A stretch of DNA of 12,113 nt, from NCBI GenBank assembly GCA_947252915.1, contig CAMXWI010000011.1:1-12113 (forward strand), given 5' to 3'. Below are positions 1-6,608 of this stretch, in pieces. Both the position numbers and the translations under genes were made by a program. This DNA comes from an uncultured Lactobacillus sp. GTDB lineage: Bacteria; Bacillota; Bacilli; Lactobacillales; Lactobacillaceae. Within the stretch, counting starts at the first letter, position 1. Each line of letters opens with the position of its first letter. The notes under the pieces were generated by a model. It was given only the letters and a program-made list of their open reading frames with translations, did no database searches and had not been told where the DNA came from.

Positions 1-64
1 GTATAACTATTTAATTATAACACTTATAATCATCACTTTGTTATATTCACTGATAAAACTAATC

Positions 65-102
65 AAAAAGGCAGGATGGATTTTAATCCATCCCGCCTTT
101 TT
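65..102 (-). terminator. Intrinsic terminator of the adhesin gene
   Basis: A near-perfect inverted repeat lies just past the adhesin stop codon. Positions 65-72 pair with 95-102, and 74-82 pair with 85-93, with one A/C mismatch (73/94) and a two-base loop that would open to about four. On the minus strand the stem ends in a run of five T. The flanks are complementary A and T runs, so it could also work on the plus strand. Bases 1-64 are AT-rich and show no gene or other recognisable element. Confidence 0.85.
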
Positions 103-105
103 AAA

Positions 106-2871
106 CTAATTTTCCTTCTTATTTCGACCAATGCCGAATAATCCAATCAGGGATGCTAAGCCAAGTCCAACCAGAGCAGTTTGATCACGATTACAAGTTT
201 GTGGTAATTGCTGTGAATTCGTTGAGTTAGCTTGTGAGTAACTTCGTTGAGATTCAGCTGGGGTAGTTATTCCTGTTACAGCATTCGGGTTATTCTCGGA
301 AACTGGAACAGCTTCGTATTCGACATTCACTGTCATATCCTGATCAGTAAATTGCACCGTCGCTGGTCCAACAATTTGTGAACCCACGACCTGATAACCA
401 GGAATCTCTGGCACCGTTAAACTACTGAAAGTCTGTGGTGCGACCGGGTCCCAAGTAATCTGCTTAGTAACCAGATCTTCTGTCCCAACTTGCGTCATCG
501 TAATCGTCTGGACAATCGATGGCCGTAGTTGCCGACCAGTCTGGCGATCAACAAAGTTAATTGTCCGACTGACCTGCTTAGTACCGTGCTTGACATGAAC
601 CACATAATTTTGATCCACCTGATCTTGATGATCAAAGACCAGTTCTTGACCATTGGTTGGATCATGTACCAGAATGTATTGCTGAGCTAATAACTTATCC
701 AGCTCCGTCGTCGTTTGATAGCCAGTCTTCTCGTCTGAAGTCCCATGCTTAGTAACGGTCGTCAGTGGATCACCAGTCGTATCATCAACGTACTTAATCG
801 TCATCGTTTGCGGATCACCACGATAGATGACGGTATGACTAATGGCTGGATGGTTATACGGAACGTTCGAATCAGTAATTACTGTCAAGTCCGGGGTGTA
901 TCCTGCCTTCTTCGGTGTCTTGACTACCGGATAACTTTGAGTATCCGACCAATCTGTCCTGATAACTTTGCCAGTTACTTTATCAATCGTCTTCCGAGCG
1001 CTATAGTGCAGTGTTTGAGTCTTGGTTGGTTCAGCTGATTCTCCATCCGCCAATACATACTTGATCGTTTTGGTAACATCATGGCCTAACGCCTGCTTGC
1101 CTGTTTCACCACTATATTTGGGTCCATCTAGATCTTTGGAGTTGATTAACTGACCTGGTGTTCCAGGATGCTGCTCATCAACGGTCGTGACACCATGCTT
1201 CAAGTGAACCTCAAATTTTTGATCGGTTTGATCATCTGTGTCGTACTTCACTCCCGTCGTTGGATAATTATCGGAAGCTACCTCATAACCTTGGTTTTCA
1301 TAATTTTGGACATCCGTAGTTGTTCGGTATGGATCAATTTCGTTGGTATGACCAGTGAGTGGAACCGGCTTAATAGTTTTACCAGTATTGTCATCAATGA
1401 AGGTCACGGTTGCTTTTTGAACATCTGGTTTGTACGTAACCGTTTCGTTAATTGGATCGCTATTATAAGCAACTTGCTTGTTAGTAACACTAGTCCGACT
1501 TGGCGTATAACCCTTAATGGTTGGTGAAGCAATAGTTTTAAAGTCCTTTGGCTGATCCCAGGTTTCAGAACCTGAAACGATTTTACCAGTCACTTTATCA
1601 ACTTTAACCGTGCCCGTGTAAGTCAAGCTATCATTATGGGAAGTTGGTTTCTGAGTACCATCCGCATAAACATACTTAATCGAGCGGTTAACCGTCCTCG
1701 TAAGGGAATTCTTATCGACCCCGTTCGGATATTTGGCACCATTCGGATCTTGAGGATTAATCGCTTCCCCCGGTTGTCGATTATCAGTCGCCGTGACGGT
1801 CTGAATTCCATGCTTCAAATGGACTACATAAGTTTGTTTCTTTTGATCATCATGGTCGAATGTCAATGTCTTTCCCTGCGTCTCATCAGAAACTAACTCA
1901 TAGCCCTTATTTTCGTAATCGGTAATTGACTGAGCGGTCGTATATGAACTCGTAGTGTCAGATTTACCAGTCAGTGTTTTCGTCGTTAATGGTTGGTCAG
2001 TCTTTGCGTCATCATCAATATATGTCACCATGATCGTTTGCTCATTTGGCGAATACTTAACCACATGCTTTAGATCTGCATGGTTATGGTCAATATTAGA
2101 ATCAGTGACCTGCTTAATATCTGGGGTATAACCTTCGATTGTTGGCGATTTAACCGTTGCAAAGTTTTGCGCTGGTGACCATTCAGTCTTAAGCACTTTA
2201 CCAGTAACCTTATCAATCGTCTTAGTTGCCGTAAATTGGAGACGCTTCGTGCTGGTTGGTTGCTTCGTTGCCTTGCCGTCTGCATAGACATACTCAATGG
2301 TTTGGGTAACGTCATGTTTCAACGCATCCTTCCCCATTTCCGTCGTGTACTTTGGGCCCGTTGGATCCATTGGATTAATTGGTTGCCCAACGGTTCCTGG
2401 AGTAGTCTCGCTGACGGTTGTCTCACCATGCTTGAGGTGAACCGTATAATTTTGGTCGGTATTGTAATCTTGATCGTATTGAACCCCAGTCTTTGGATAA
2501 CCATCCGAAACAAATTCATAGCCTTGATTTTCGTAATTTTCGAGGTCCTGAGTCGTCCGATAAGGGGCAGTTGTACCACCATTACCAGTTAGATGCTTTA
2601 CTGCGAGATTTTGTTTAGTCGTATCATCGACAAAGGTTACCGAGGCCTTCTGCTTTTGAGCACCGACCGTAATGGTAAATGTTTGTGCACTATATTTATC
2701 GGAATCATAATTACCAAATACCTTTTGCCAGTCAACATTTTCACCTTGCGCAAGGGTTTGACCAGTTGAATTATTGGTAACTGAGATGACATTCAAATGT
2801 TGCTGTTTCAGCTCACTAATGATACTTGCTAATTGATCAAAGGTAATAGCCTGATTAGCAACCCCCTTCAT
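106..2871 (-). CDS. Adhesin C-terminal fragment: Mub repeats and anchor
   Basis: This 921-codon frame is the downstream part of the adhesin and probably not an independent gene. The ATG at 2871 has no ribosome binding site and there is no signal peptide. Residues 1-74 end the N-terminal region. Residues 75-277, 278-484, 485-687 and 688-855 are four MucBP/Mub repeats with recurring motifs such as ENQGYE, VHLKHG, KVTGKV and GYTPD. Residues 856-888 are a short wall-spanning linker, 889-893 the sorting motif LPQTC, followed by a hydrophobic stretch and a positively charged tail (GRNKKEN). The usual motif is LPxTG, and the Cys is a TGT codon one base away from GGT. Confidence 0.75.
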   Translation of the reverse strand: MKGVANQAITFDQLASIISELKQQHLNVISVTNNSTGQTLAQGENVDWQKVFGNYDSDKYSAQTFTITVGAQKQKASVTFVDDTTKQNLAVKHLTGNGGTTAPYRTTQDLENYENQGYEFVSDGYPKTGVQYDQDYNTDQNYTVHLKHGETTVSETTPGTVGQPINPMDPTGPKYTTEMGKDALKHDVTQTIEYVYADGKATKQPTSTKRLQFTATKTIDKVTGKVLKTEWSPAQNFATVKSPTIEGYTPDIKQVTDSNIDHNHADLKHVVKYSPNEQTIMVTYIDDDAKTDQPLTTKTLTGKSDTTSSYTTAQSITDYENKGYELVSDETQGKTLTFDHDDQKKQTYVVHLKHGIQTVTATDNRQPGEAINPQDPNGAKYPNGVDKNSLTRTVNRSIKYVYADGTQKPTSHNDSLTYTGTVKVDKVTGKIVSGSETWDQPKDFKTIASPTIKGYTPSRTSVTNKQVAYNSDPINETVTYKPDVQKATVTFIDDNTGKTIKPVPLTGHTNEIDPYRTTTDVQNYENQGYEVASDNYPTTGVKYDTDDQTDQKFEVHLKHGVTTVDEQHPGTPGQLINSKDLDGPKYSGETGKQALGHDVTKTIKYVLADGESAEPTKTQTLHYSARKTIDKVTGKVIRTDWSDTQSYPVVKTPKKAGYTPDLTVITDSNVPYNHPAISHTVIYRGDPQTMTIKYVDDTTGDPLTTVTKHGTSDEKTGYQTTTELDKLLAQQYILVHDPTNGQELVFDHQDQVDQNYVVHVKHGTKQVSRTINFVDRQTGRQLRPSIVQTITMTQVGTEDLVTKQITWDPVAPQTFSSLTVPEIPGYQVVGSQIVGPATVQFTDQDMTVNVEYEAVPVSENNPNAVTGITTPAESQRSYSQANSTNSQQLPQTCNRDQTALVGLGLASLIGLFGIGRNKKEN
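193..207 (-). other. Altered sortase motif LPQTC
   Basis: The five codons read L-P-Q-T-C, at the place and in the context of a sortase signal: 29 residues before the C terminus, followed by a hydrophobic segment and a basic tail. Sortase A normally cleaves between T and G of LPxTG. The Cys codon TGT differs from Gly GGT by one base (plus-strand position 195). Confidence 0.8.
307..810 (-). repeat. Mub repeat 4 (type B, shortened)
   Basis: Residues 688-855 of the C-terminal fragment. The first half (TMTIKYVDD, LVFDHQDQ, VVHVKHG) matches repeat 2. The second half is shorter and diverged (INFVDRQTGR, ITWDPV, VPEIPGYQV) and lacks the KVTGKV and GYTPD motifs. This resembles the terminal repeat of other Mub-type proteins next to the wall anchor. 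Confidence 0.75.
811..1419 (-). repeat. Mub repeat 3 (type A)
   Basis: Residues 485-687 of the C-terminal fragment. It starts with KATVTFIDD, has ENQGYEV, YPTTGVKYD, VHLKHGVTTV, KTIDKVTGKV and GYTPD, and is close to repeat 1 in length and sequence. Confidence 0.85.
1420..2040 (-). repeat. Mub repeat 2 (type B)
   Basis: Residues 278-484 of the C-terminal fragment. It starts with TIMVTYIDD and has ENKGYELVSD, then TQGKTLTFDHDDQ, VHLKHG, VDKVTGK and GYTPS. The LTFDHDDQ segment links it to repeat 4 (LVFDHQDQ) and separates it from repeats 1 and 3. Confidence 0.85.
2041..2649 (-). repeat. Mub repeat 1 (type A)
   Basis: Residues 75-277 of the C-terminal fragment. The repeat begins with ASVTFVDD, continues with ENQGYEF, YPKTGVQYD and VHLKHGETTV, and ends with KTIDKVTGKV and GYTPD. 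It is most similar to repeat 3, sharing the YPxTGVxYD segment that repeats 2 and 4 lack. Confidence 0.85.
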
Positions 2872-4276
2872 TGATGTTGGACTTTGGCAACTGAATATTC
2901 TTTGCTACTGAGGCATCGCCCTTAAACCGCACAATGGCAAGTTGATCTGCAGTTTCACCAGAAGCAGACGCCTTGGCTGGTAAGCTCCCAAATGAGAAGT
3001 TTAAAGTCATCCGACTAGCGAGAATATGCATGTTCATCCCAGGGTGAACTTTACCATTCTTAACTGGTGACTGACCCTCAAAATGCAAAATGTAGGCATT
3101 TGAATCTTGTTTCCCACCAAAATTAATTTTGACCGTGTTAGTTGCTGCATCATAATACAGGACACCTGGTGTCTCAGCATCAGCTTCATTGGTCGAAATT
3201 TTCAGTTGATTCGTAATATCGTCATACTCACTATAGTTTGGAATCAAAGATGCATTAAGGGTCTTTCCATCCTTAACCCGATAGACTCTAAACGTGCAGT
3301 TTTTAGGATTCAAATCAGTATTATTATCGCCACGCGCCCATATTTCGATCCGTTGGTTATCCAGTGGCTTATTTTGCGCATTAAAGTATGCGTTAACTTT
3401 ATATTTTCCATTTGAAAAATCAATATCATAAATCCGCGCACTAAACCCGTATTGGGCATCATTTTGTTGCAGATTATCATACTGAATATTTAACGGGAAA
3501 TGTTTAGTTTGATCCCCAACGGTAATTACTGCATCAACTGTCCCACTATTAGGAATTTTCATAATCTGGGGATAGAAATAGTTTGAGGTTGAAAACTTAA
3601 TATTGCTTTCATTTTCAACGATTGGTAATAAAACATAGGTAATCTTATCTTCATTGGCATCGACATAACCATACGCAATCTGGTTACCATTACTATCCTT
3701 AATTGGATTGGCTGATTGTTTGCCATTGTTTGCGGACGCTTCATCAGTATCTGACCGTCTAATATTATCAGAGAAATTGATGCTAAAAGTATCCCCTGCT
3801 TTTGCCGTTGGACTGATTTCACCACTAACGGTCACAACTAATGGCTCATTACCATACAATTGACTGTATTGCAGTTTGTGTGGATCCTTTTTATCCGTGG
3901 TTGCCATTTGAATTTGAACATTTTGAACAGGCGCCGCTTGACTAGTTTGCCCCTCCTCAGCAGTTTTTTGATCAGCAACTGCTGCCTGGACAACTGGTTG
4001 GCCATTCGACTTCGTCCCGGTTAACGATTGCCCCACCTTTGGCTGCCCATTTGATTGGGTAACCGGTGAATTCTTAGTTGGTGTTGAAATTTGTGCTGCC
4101 GCATTACTGGATGCTGGCTGGGTAGTGGCCGCGTGCCCAACGGCATCCGTTCCACAAGCAAAAAATAAGCCTAAAACAACTGATACAAAACCGATTGATA
4201 ACTTTCGCAGACTAAATACTTGATTAGTAGCAAGTAGACGCTGTTGTTTCATTCTATGATTATTTTGTGAAACCAT
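2855..4276 (-). CDS. Adhesin N-terminal fragment with YSIRK signal
   Basis: The 5' fragment of the broken adhesin has 473 residues. The start at 4276 is supported by a GGGAGG site eight bases upstream. Residues 20-35 carry a YSIRK/GxxxS-type signal (FSLRKLSIG...), followed by a hydrophobic core and a probable cleavage site near GHAA (about residue 50). Residues 50-125 are a low-complexity Ser/Thr/Gln/Ala linker with two SNGQP copies. Residues about 126-437 form a beta-rich, non-repetitive region. Its pattern (a GDTFSINFSD segment, then KITYVLLP) resembles the Ig-like N-domains of MSCRAMM-type adhesins, but this is an inference. The last natural residues are followed by GGC and a stop produced by the frameshift. 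Without the downstream part the product would be secreted but not wall-anchored. Confidence 0.75.
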   Translation of the reverse strand: MVSQNNHRMKQQRLLATNQVFSLRKLSIGFVSVVLGLFFACGTDAVGHAATTQPASSNAAAQISTPTKNSPVTQSNGQPKVGQSLTGTKSNGQPVVQAAVADQKTAEEGQTSQAAPVQNVQIQMATTDKKDPHKLQYSQLYGNEPLVVTVSGEISPTAKAGDTFSINFSDNIRRSDTDEASANNGKQSANPIKDSNGNQIAYGYVDANEDKITYVLLPIVENESNIKFSTSNYFYPQIMKIPNSGTVDAVITVGDQTKHFPLNIQYDNLQQNDAQYGFSARIYDIDFSNGKYKVNAYFNAQNKPLDNQRIEIWARGDNNTDLNPKNCTFRVYRVKDGKTLNASLIPNYSEYDDITNQLKISTNEADAETPGVLYYDAATNTVKINFGGKQDSNAYILHFEGQSPVKNGKVHPGMNMHILASRMTLNFSFGSLPAKASASGETADQLAIVRFKGDASVAKNIQLPKSNINEGGC

Positions 4277-4284
4277 TTAATTAA

Positions 4285-4339
4285 CCTCCCAAATTTCATT
4301 ATTCGGGTCTATTATTACACTAATTAGTAATTTTGTTAA
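4285..4339 (-). promoter_or_regulatory. Adhesin promoter and ribosome binding site
   Basis: On the minus strand a -35 box TTAACA (4334-4339) lies 17 bases before a -10 box AATAAT (4311-4316) that has the extended TGT element directly upstream. Both boxes match the sigma-A consensus at five of six positions. The ribosome binding site GGGAGG (4285-4290) is eight bases before the ATG at 4276. The promoter is intact although the gene is broken. Confidence 0.6.
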
Positions 4340-4392
4340 TTAAATATAGTTTCAATAACGTTTTATGATATTTTGATCATCTAATTCATTCT

Positions 4393-4447
4393 TTGCTTTT
4401 ATAACTGACTTCTAGTAAAATAAACTCATTGCTTTTCACGAATGGAG
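4393..4447 (+). promoter_or_regulatory. Promoter and ribosome binding site of the DUF554 gene
   Basis: A weak -35 box TTGCTT (4393-4398) is followed, after exactly 17 bases, by a -10 box TAAAAT (4416-4421). A GGAG site (4444-4447) lies seven bases before the ATG at 4455. The divergent adhesin promoter is 54 bases away, and the AT-rich stretch between them (4340-4392) shows no clear operator palindrome. Confidence 0.5.
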
Positions 4448-4454
4448 TTTAAAA

Positions 4455-5144
4455 ATGATTGGAATTTTATCAAATACATTCGCGGTTGTCCTTGGCACGG
4501 CCATTGGCGTCATAGTTCGACATTTCATAACCGAACGCTATAAAGACGCCCTCTGGATGGTCCTTGGATTTGCAGCATTGGGGGTTGGCATGCAAACGGT
4601 GGTCGCCAACCTCCCGAAAAGCCACTACCCCATTTTGTTCATTGTTAGTATGGCAATTGGCTTTCCACTCGGTACTTATCTTCAATTAGATGACCGCTCT
4701 AATCGGTGGTTAAATTCGCGTTTTTCCACCAAAGTTGGAGAAGGGATTGCGACCGCTAGCTTTCTCGATTGTATCGGTGCTTTGGCCATTTTAGGACCGG
4801 TTTACGCCGCCACCAGCGGCAACCAAACCATGCTGTACACCAATGCCATGTTTACACTGGTCTGTGCCATTATATTCGGTGCTGGCTTTGGTTGGGGGAT
4901 GTTGCTTGAAACACCAATCATTTTTATTTGGCTGTCTTTAATTTTCCTGATTGCAAAGTTCTTATCCGTCAGCTTTTTCTCACCGGCATTCATTGTTGAA
5001 ATGTCAATTGTTGGTGGTTTCCTGATCGTTGCGGCAGGGCTCTCACTCCTAAAGATTCGCCAATTCAAAACGGTTGATATGTTACCAGCATTGCTAGTAC
5101 CAGTTATCTTCTTCATTTTGCTCAACGTGATTAAAGCATTTTAA
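4455..5144 (+). CDS. DUF554 family membrane protein
   Basis: This 229-residue, very hydrophobic integral membrane protein has six or seven likely membrane segments. The family includes E. coli YqgA and B. subtilis YdfK and has no firmly established function; transport has been suggested. Family features visible are the start MIGILSNTFAVVLGTAIG, the conserved FLDCIGALAILGP segment (about residues 103-115) with its Cys and GAxAILG pattern, and the Gly-rich helix GAGFGWGM. Length and gene ends fit a complete protein. The gene has its own promoter and terminator and is transcribed alone, so the neighbours say little about its job. The Asp-Gly usually seen after the conserved segment in related proteins appears replaced by TNAMFT (from memory, not aligned). 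Confidence 0.85.
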   Translation: MIGILSNTFAVVLGTAIGVIVRHFITERYKDALWMVLGFAALGVGMQTVVANLPKSHYPILFIVSMAIGFPLGTYLQLDDRSNRWLNSRFSTKVGEGIATASFLDCIGALAILGPVYAATSGNQTMLYTNAMFTLVCAIIFGAGFGWGMLLETPIIFIWLSLIFLIAKFLSVSFFSPAFIVEMSIVGGFLIVAAGLSLLKIRQFKTVDMLPALLVPVIFFILLNVIKAF

Positions 5145-5163
5145 ATCCACTAACAACTAATGG

Positions 5164-5307
5164 TTACCCTGGTGTTGCGTCATGCAACACCTTTTTTGTT
5201 TCTTCTAGAATCTGCACTACCCGTGTGACGTCACCTTCGTCATACCCAGTTTCCATTAAATAACTCACCATTGTTTTCGAGTCCGTCTGCCAGATTAATT
5301 CTTCCAT
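5164..5307 (-). CDS. Small acidic protein, 47 residues, unrecognised
   Basis: A 48-codon frame (ATG at 5307, TAA at 5164-5166) begins with MEELIWQTDSK and ends with KVLHDATPG. It is preceded by a very strong ribosome binding site (GAGGAGGG, five to six bases before ATG), the main evidence that it is translated. It is soluble-looking and acidic, with two likely short amphipathic helices (SYLMETGYDEGD, then VTRVVQILEE). No known family was recognised. It follows the cysteine desulfurase on the same strand, 67 bases away, but the terminator of that gene stands between, and no convincing promoter was found. It may therefore depend on read-through or a weak promoter around the TATATT at about 5323-5329. 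Its last codons overlap the DUF554 terminator stem. Confidence 0.6.
   Translation of the reverse strand: MEELIWQTDSKTMVSYLMETGYDEGDVTRVVQILEETKKVLHDATPG
5171..5197 (+). terminator. Intrinsic terminator of the DUF554 gene
   Basis: An eight-base-pair GC-containing stem, GGTGTTGC with GCAACACC (5171-5178 and 5184-5191), has a five-base loop and is followed by six T and then GTTT. It lies 26 bases after the DUF554 stop and also falls inside the 3' end of the small minus-strand ORF. Confidence 0.85.
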
Positions 5308-5337
5308 GTGAATCCCTCCTCATTAATATAAATACGC

Positions 5338-5376
5338 AAAAAATCGGTAACTCATTTCTGAATTACCGATTTTTTT
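5338..5376 (-). terminator. Terminator of the cysteine desulfurase operon
   Basis: A perfect 13-base-pair inverted repeat (5338-5350 with 5363-5375) encloses a 12-base loop that can form a further TCA/TGA pairing. On the minus strand the stem ends in six T. It overlaps the stop codon of the desulfurase. The A and T flanks make it symmetric, but no plus-strand gene needs it here. Confidence 0.85.
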
Positions 5377-6556
5377 AATCAACTTTTTTGGTTGCTTCAA
5401 CTTTCATTTGCGGAATGATGGTTTGTAATGCGGTTACCAGCCGTTGAATATCTTCACTCGTATTTGTCATGCCGAGACTAAACCGCAGTGATTCATAAAT
5501 CCGTGGACTCGTTTTCCCGTACATCGCCACTAAAACATGTGATGGTTCCAGTGATCCCGCCGTACATGCTGATCCAGCGGCGCCCACGATGCCATTTAAG
5601 TCTAAGTTCACCAATAATGCATCATTACGAATTCCCTTAAACCAAATATTAATCGTTTGTGGTGCCATATTATCAGTTAAATTTCCGTTGATTTCATAAT
5701 CAATGTTACTGTCATCTAATCCTTGAATCAGTTGCTTTTTCAATGCAACATAATGAGCCGCATTCTTTTCCCGCTGACCATTCGCAAAGTGCATTTCAAT
5801 GGATTTGGCAAATGATAGGGCTGCTGGCACATTCTCGGTTCCCGGACGATGCTTCATTTCTTGGTCACCGCCCCGCATTAACGGTGAAAAGTTAATGCCA
5901 TCCCGGCGATACAAGAAACCAATCATTTTCGGACCATTAATCTTGTGGGCGGAAACCGACAATAAATCAATATGATCAGCCTGGACATCAATTGGTACCG
6001 CTCCATAGCCTTGCACGGCATCCGTATGGAACCACGCTTTCGAGTCCTTCACAATCTCACCAATTTCATGAATTGGCAGGTGACTACCAACTTCGTTATT
6101 AACCGTCATAATGGAAACTAGGATGGTTTCGTCATCCAAAGCGTCCTTTAATTGTTGCAAGTCAATCTGACCATTTTCATCGACATCTAAGTAGGTCACC
6201 TTAAATCCATAATTTTTTTCCAGATCTTCAAGGGGACGCAGGACCGCTTCATGCTCAAACTTGGTCGTAATGATGTGCTTACCTTCATTCTGCCGTGCTC
6301 GCGCTGTTTGATAAATCACGGTGTTGTCACTCTCGGTGCCCCCACTCGTGATGTTAATCTCACTATCAAGCTTAGCGTTAATCGATTTTGCCATCACGTG
6401 ACGGGCCTTTTCTAACACCCCACGAGCTTGTCGTCCAAAATAGTTCGTCGCTGAGGCATTTCCCCAGTAGTCGTGCATGGCATCCGTCATTGCTTGCATC
6501 GTTTCCGGTAACATTGGTGTCGTACCGGCATTATCGAGATAAACTCGCTTTTCCAT
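5375..6556 (-). CDS. Cysteine desulfurase, NifS/IscS family
   Basis: A PLP-dependent class V aminotransferase-fold enzyme of 393 residues, the usual length. The family removes sulfur from L-cysteine as an enzyme-bound persulfide, giving alanine, and supplies Fe-S cluster assembly or tRNA thiolation. Visible motifs are the N-terminal LDNAGTT, SGGTESDN (71-78), His102 (FEHEAVL) that stacks on PLP, Asp179 and Gln182 (HTDAVQGYG), the PLP-binding Lys205 (SAHKINGPK), RPGTEN (237-242) and the catalytic Cys331 in GSACTAGSLEPSHVL. That short Cys loop resembles the Gram-positive MnmA-linked or NifZ-like enzymes, but no mnmA, thiI or iscU is in the window, so the sulfur acceptor is unknown. The start is supported by AGAGGG five bases upstream. 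It is the last gene of the minus-strand cluster, 52 bases after the PAS flavoprotein, and may also have its own promoter. Confidence 0.93.
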   Translation of the reverse strand: MEKRVYLDNAGTTPMLPETMQAMTDAMHDYWGNASATNYFGRQARGVLEKARHVMAKSINAKLDSEINITSGGTESDNTVIYQTARARQNEGKHIITTKFEHEAVLRPLEDLEKNYGFKVTYLDVDENGQIDLQQLKDALDDETILVSIMTVNNEVGSHLPIHEIGEIVKDSKAWFHTDAVQGYGAVPIDVQADHIDLLSVSAHKINGPKMIGFLYRRDGINFSPLMRGGDQEMKHRPGTENVPAALSFAKSIEMHFANGQREKNAAHYVALKKQLIQGLDDSNIDYEINGNLTDNMAPQTINIWFKGIRNDALLVNLDLNGIVGAAGSACTAGSLEPSHVLVAMYGKTSPRIYESLRFSLGMTNTSEDIQRLVTALQTIIPQMKVEATKKVD

Positions 6557-6589
6557 TGTATCCCTCTTTTAGCTTACTTAATGTCAGCA

Positions 6590-6595
6590 ATTATA
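6590..6595 (-). promoter_or_regulatory. Possible promoter of the cysteine desulfurase
   Basis: The minus strand has a perfect TATAAT 33 bases before the desulfurase ATG, inside the 52-base gap after the upstream gene. The sequence 17 bases further up (TGTTAA) is a poor -35 box. No terminator separates the two genes, so this would add to read-through from the apbE cluster. Confidence 0.4.
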
Positions 6596-6608
6596 CTATA
6601 AGTTGGGA

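Larger units (their letters stand above)
106..4276 (-). pseudogene. Frameshifted Mub/MucBP cell-wall adhesin
   Basis: This is one ancestral gene for a sortase-anchored mucus-binding adhesin, now split into two overlapping reading frames (4276-2855 and 2871-106). The first half holds the YSIRK-type signal peptide and an adhesive region. The second holds four Mub repeats and the C-terminal wall-sorting signal. Neither half has the other's end signals, and removing one G from the five-G run (plus-strand C5, 2862-2866) joins them into one frame of about 1389 residues. Mub proteins are known to bind mucus and epithelial glycans in lactobacilli. As read here, only a truncated 473-residue secreted protein without wall anchor could be made from the normal start. 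A second lesion changes LPQTG to LPQTC. Two independent defects argue for real decay, though a sequencing error in the homopolymer cannot be excluded. Confidence 0.85.

Noticed and set aside
745..2592. Several open frames of 60-120 codons on both strands inside the Mub repeats
   Set aside because: They recur at equivalent places in each repeat, have no ribosome binding sites and code for unlikely peptides; they are shadows of the repeat coding sequence.
2855..2871. Programmed +1 ribosomal frameshift joining the adhesin halves
   Set aside because: No known slippery heptamer, stimulatory hairpin or internal ribosome binding site is visible. A one-base insertion in the G run explains it more simply.
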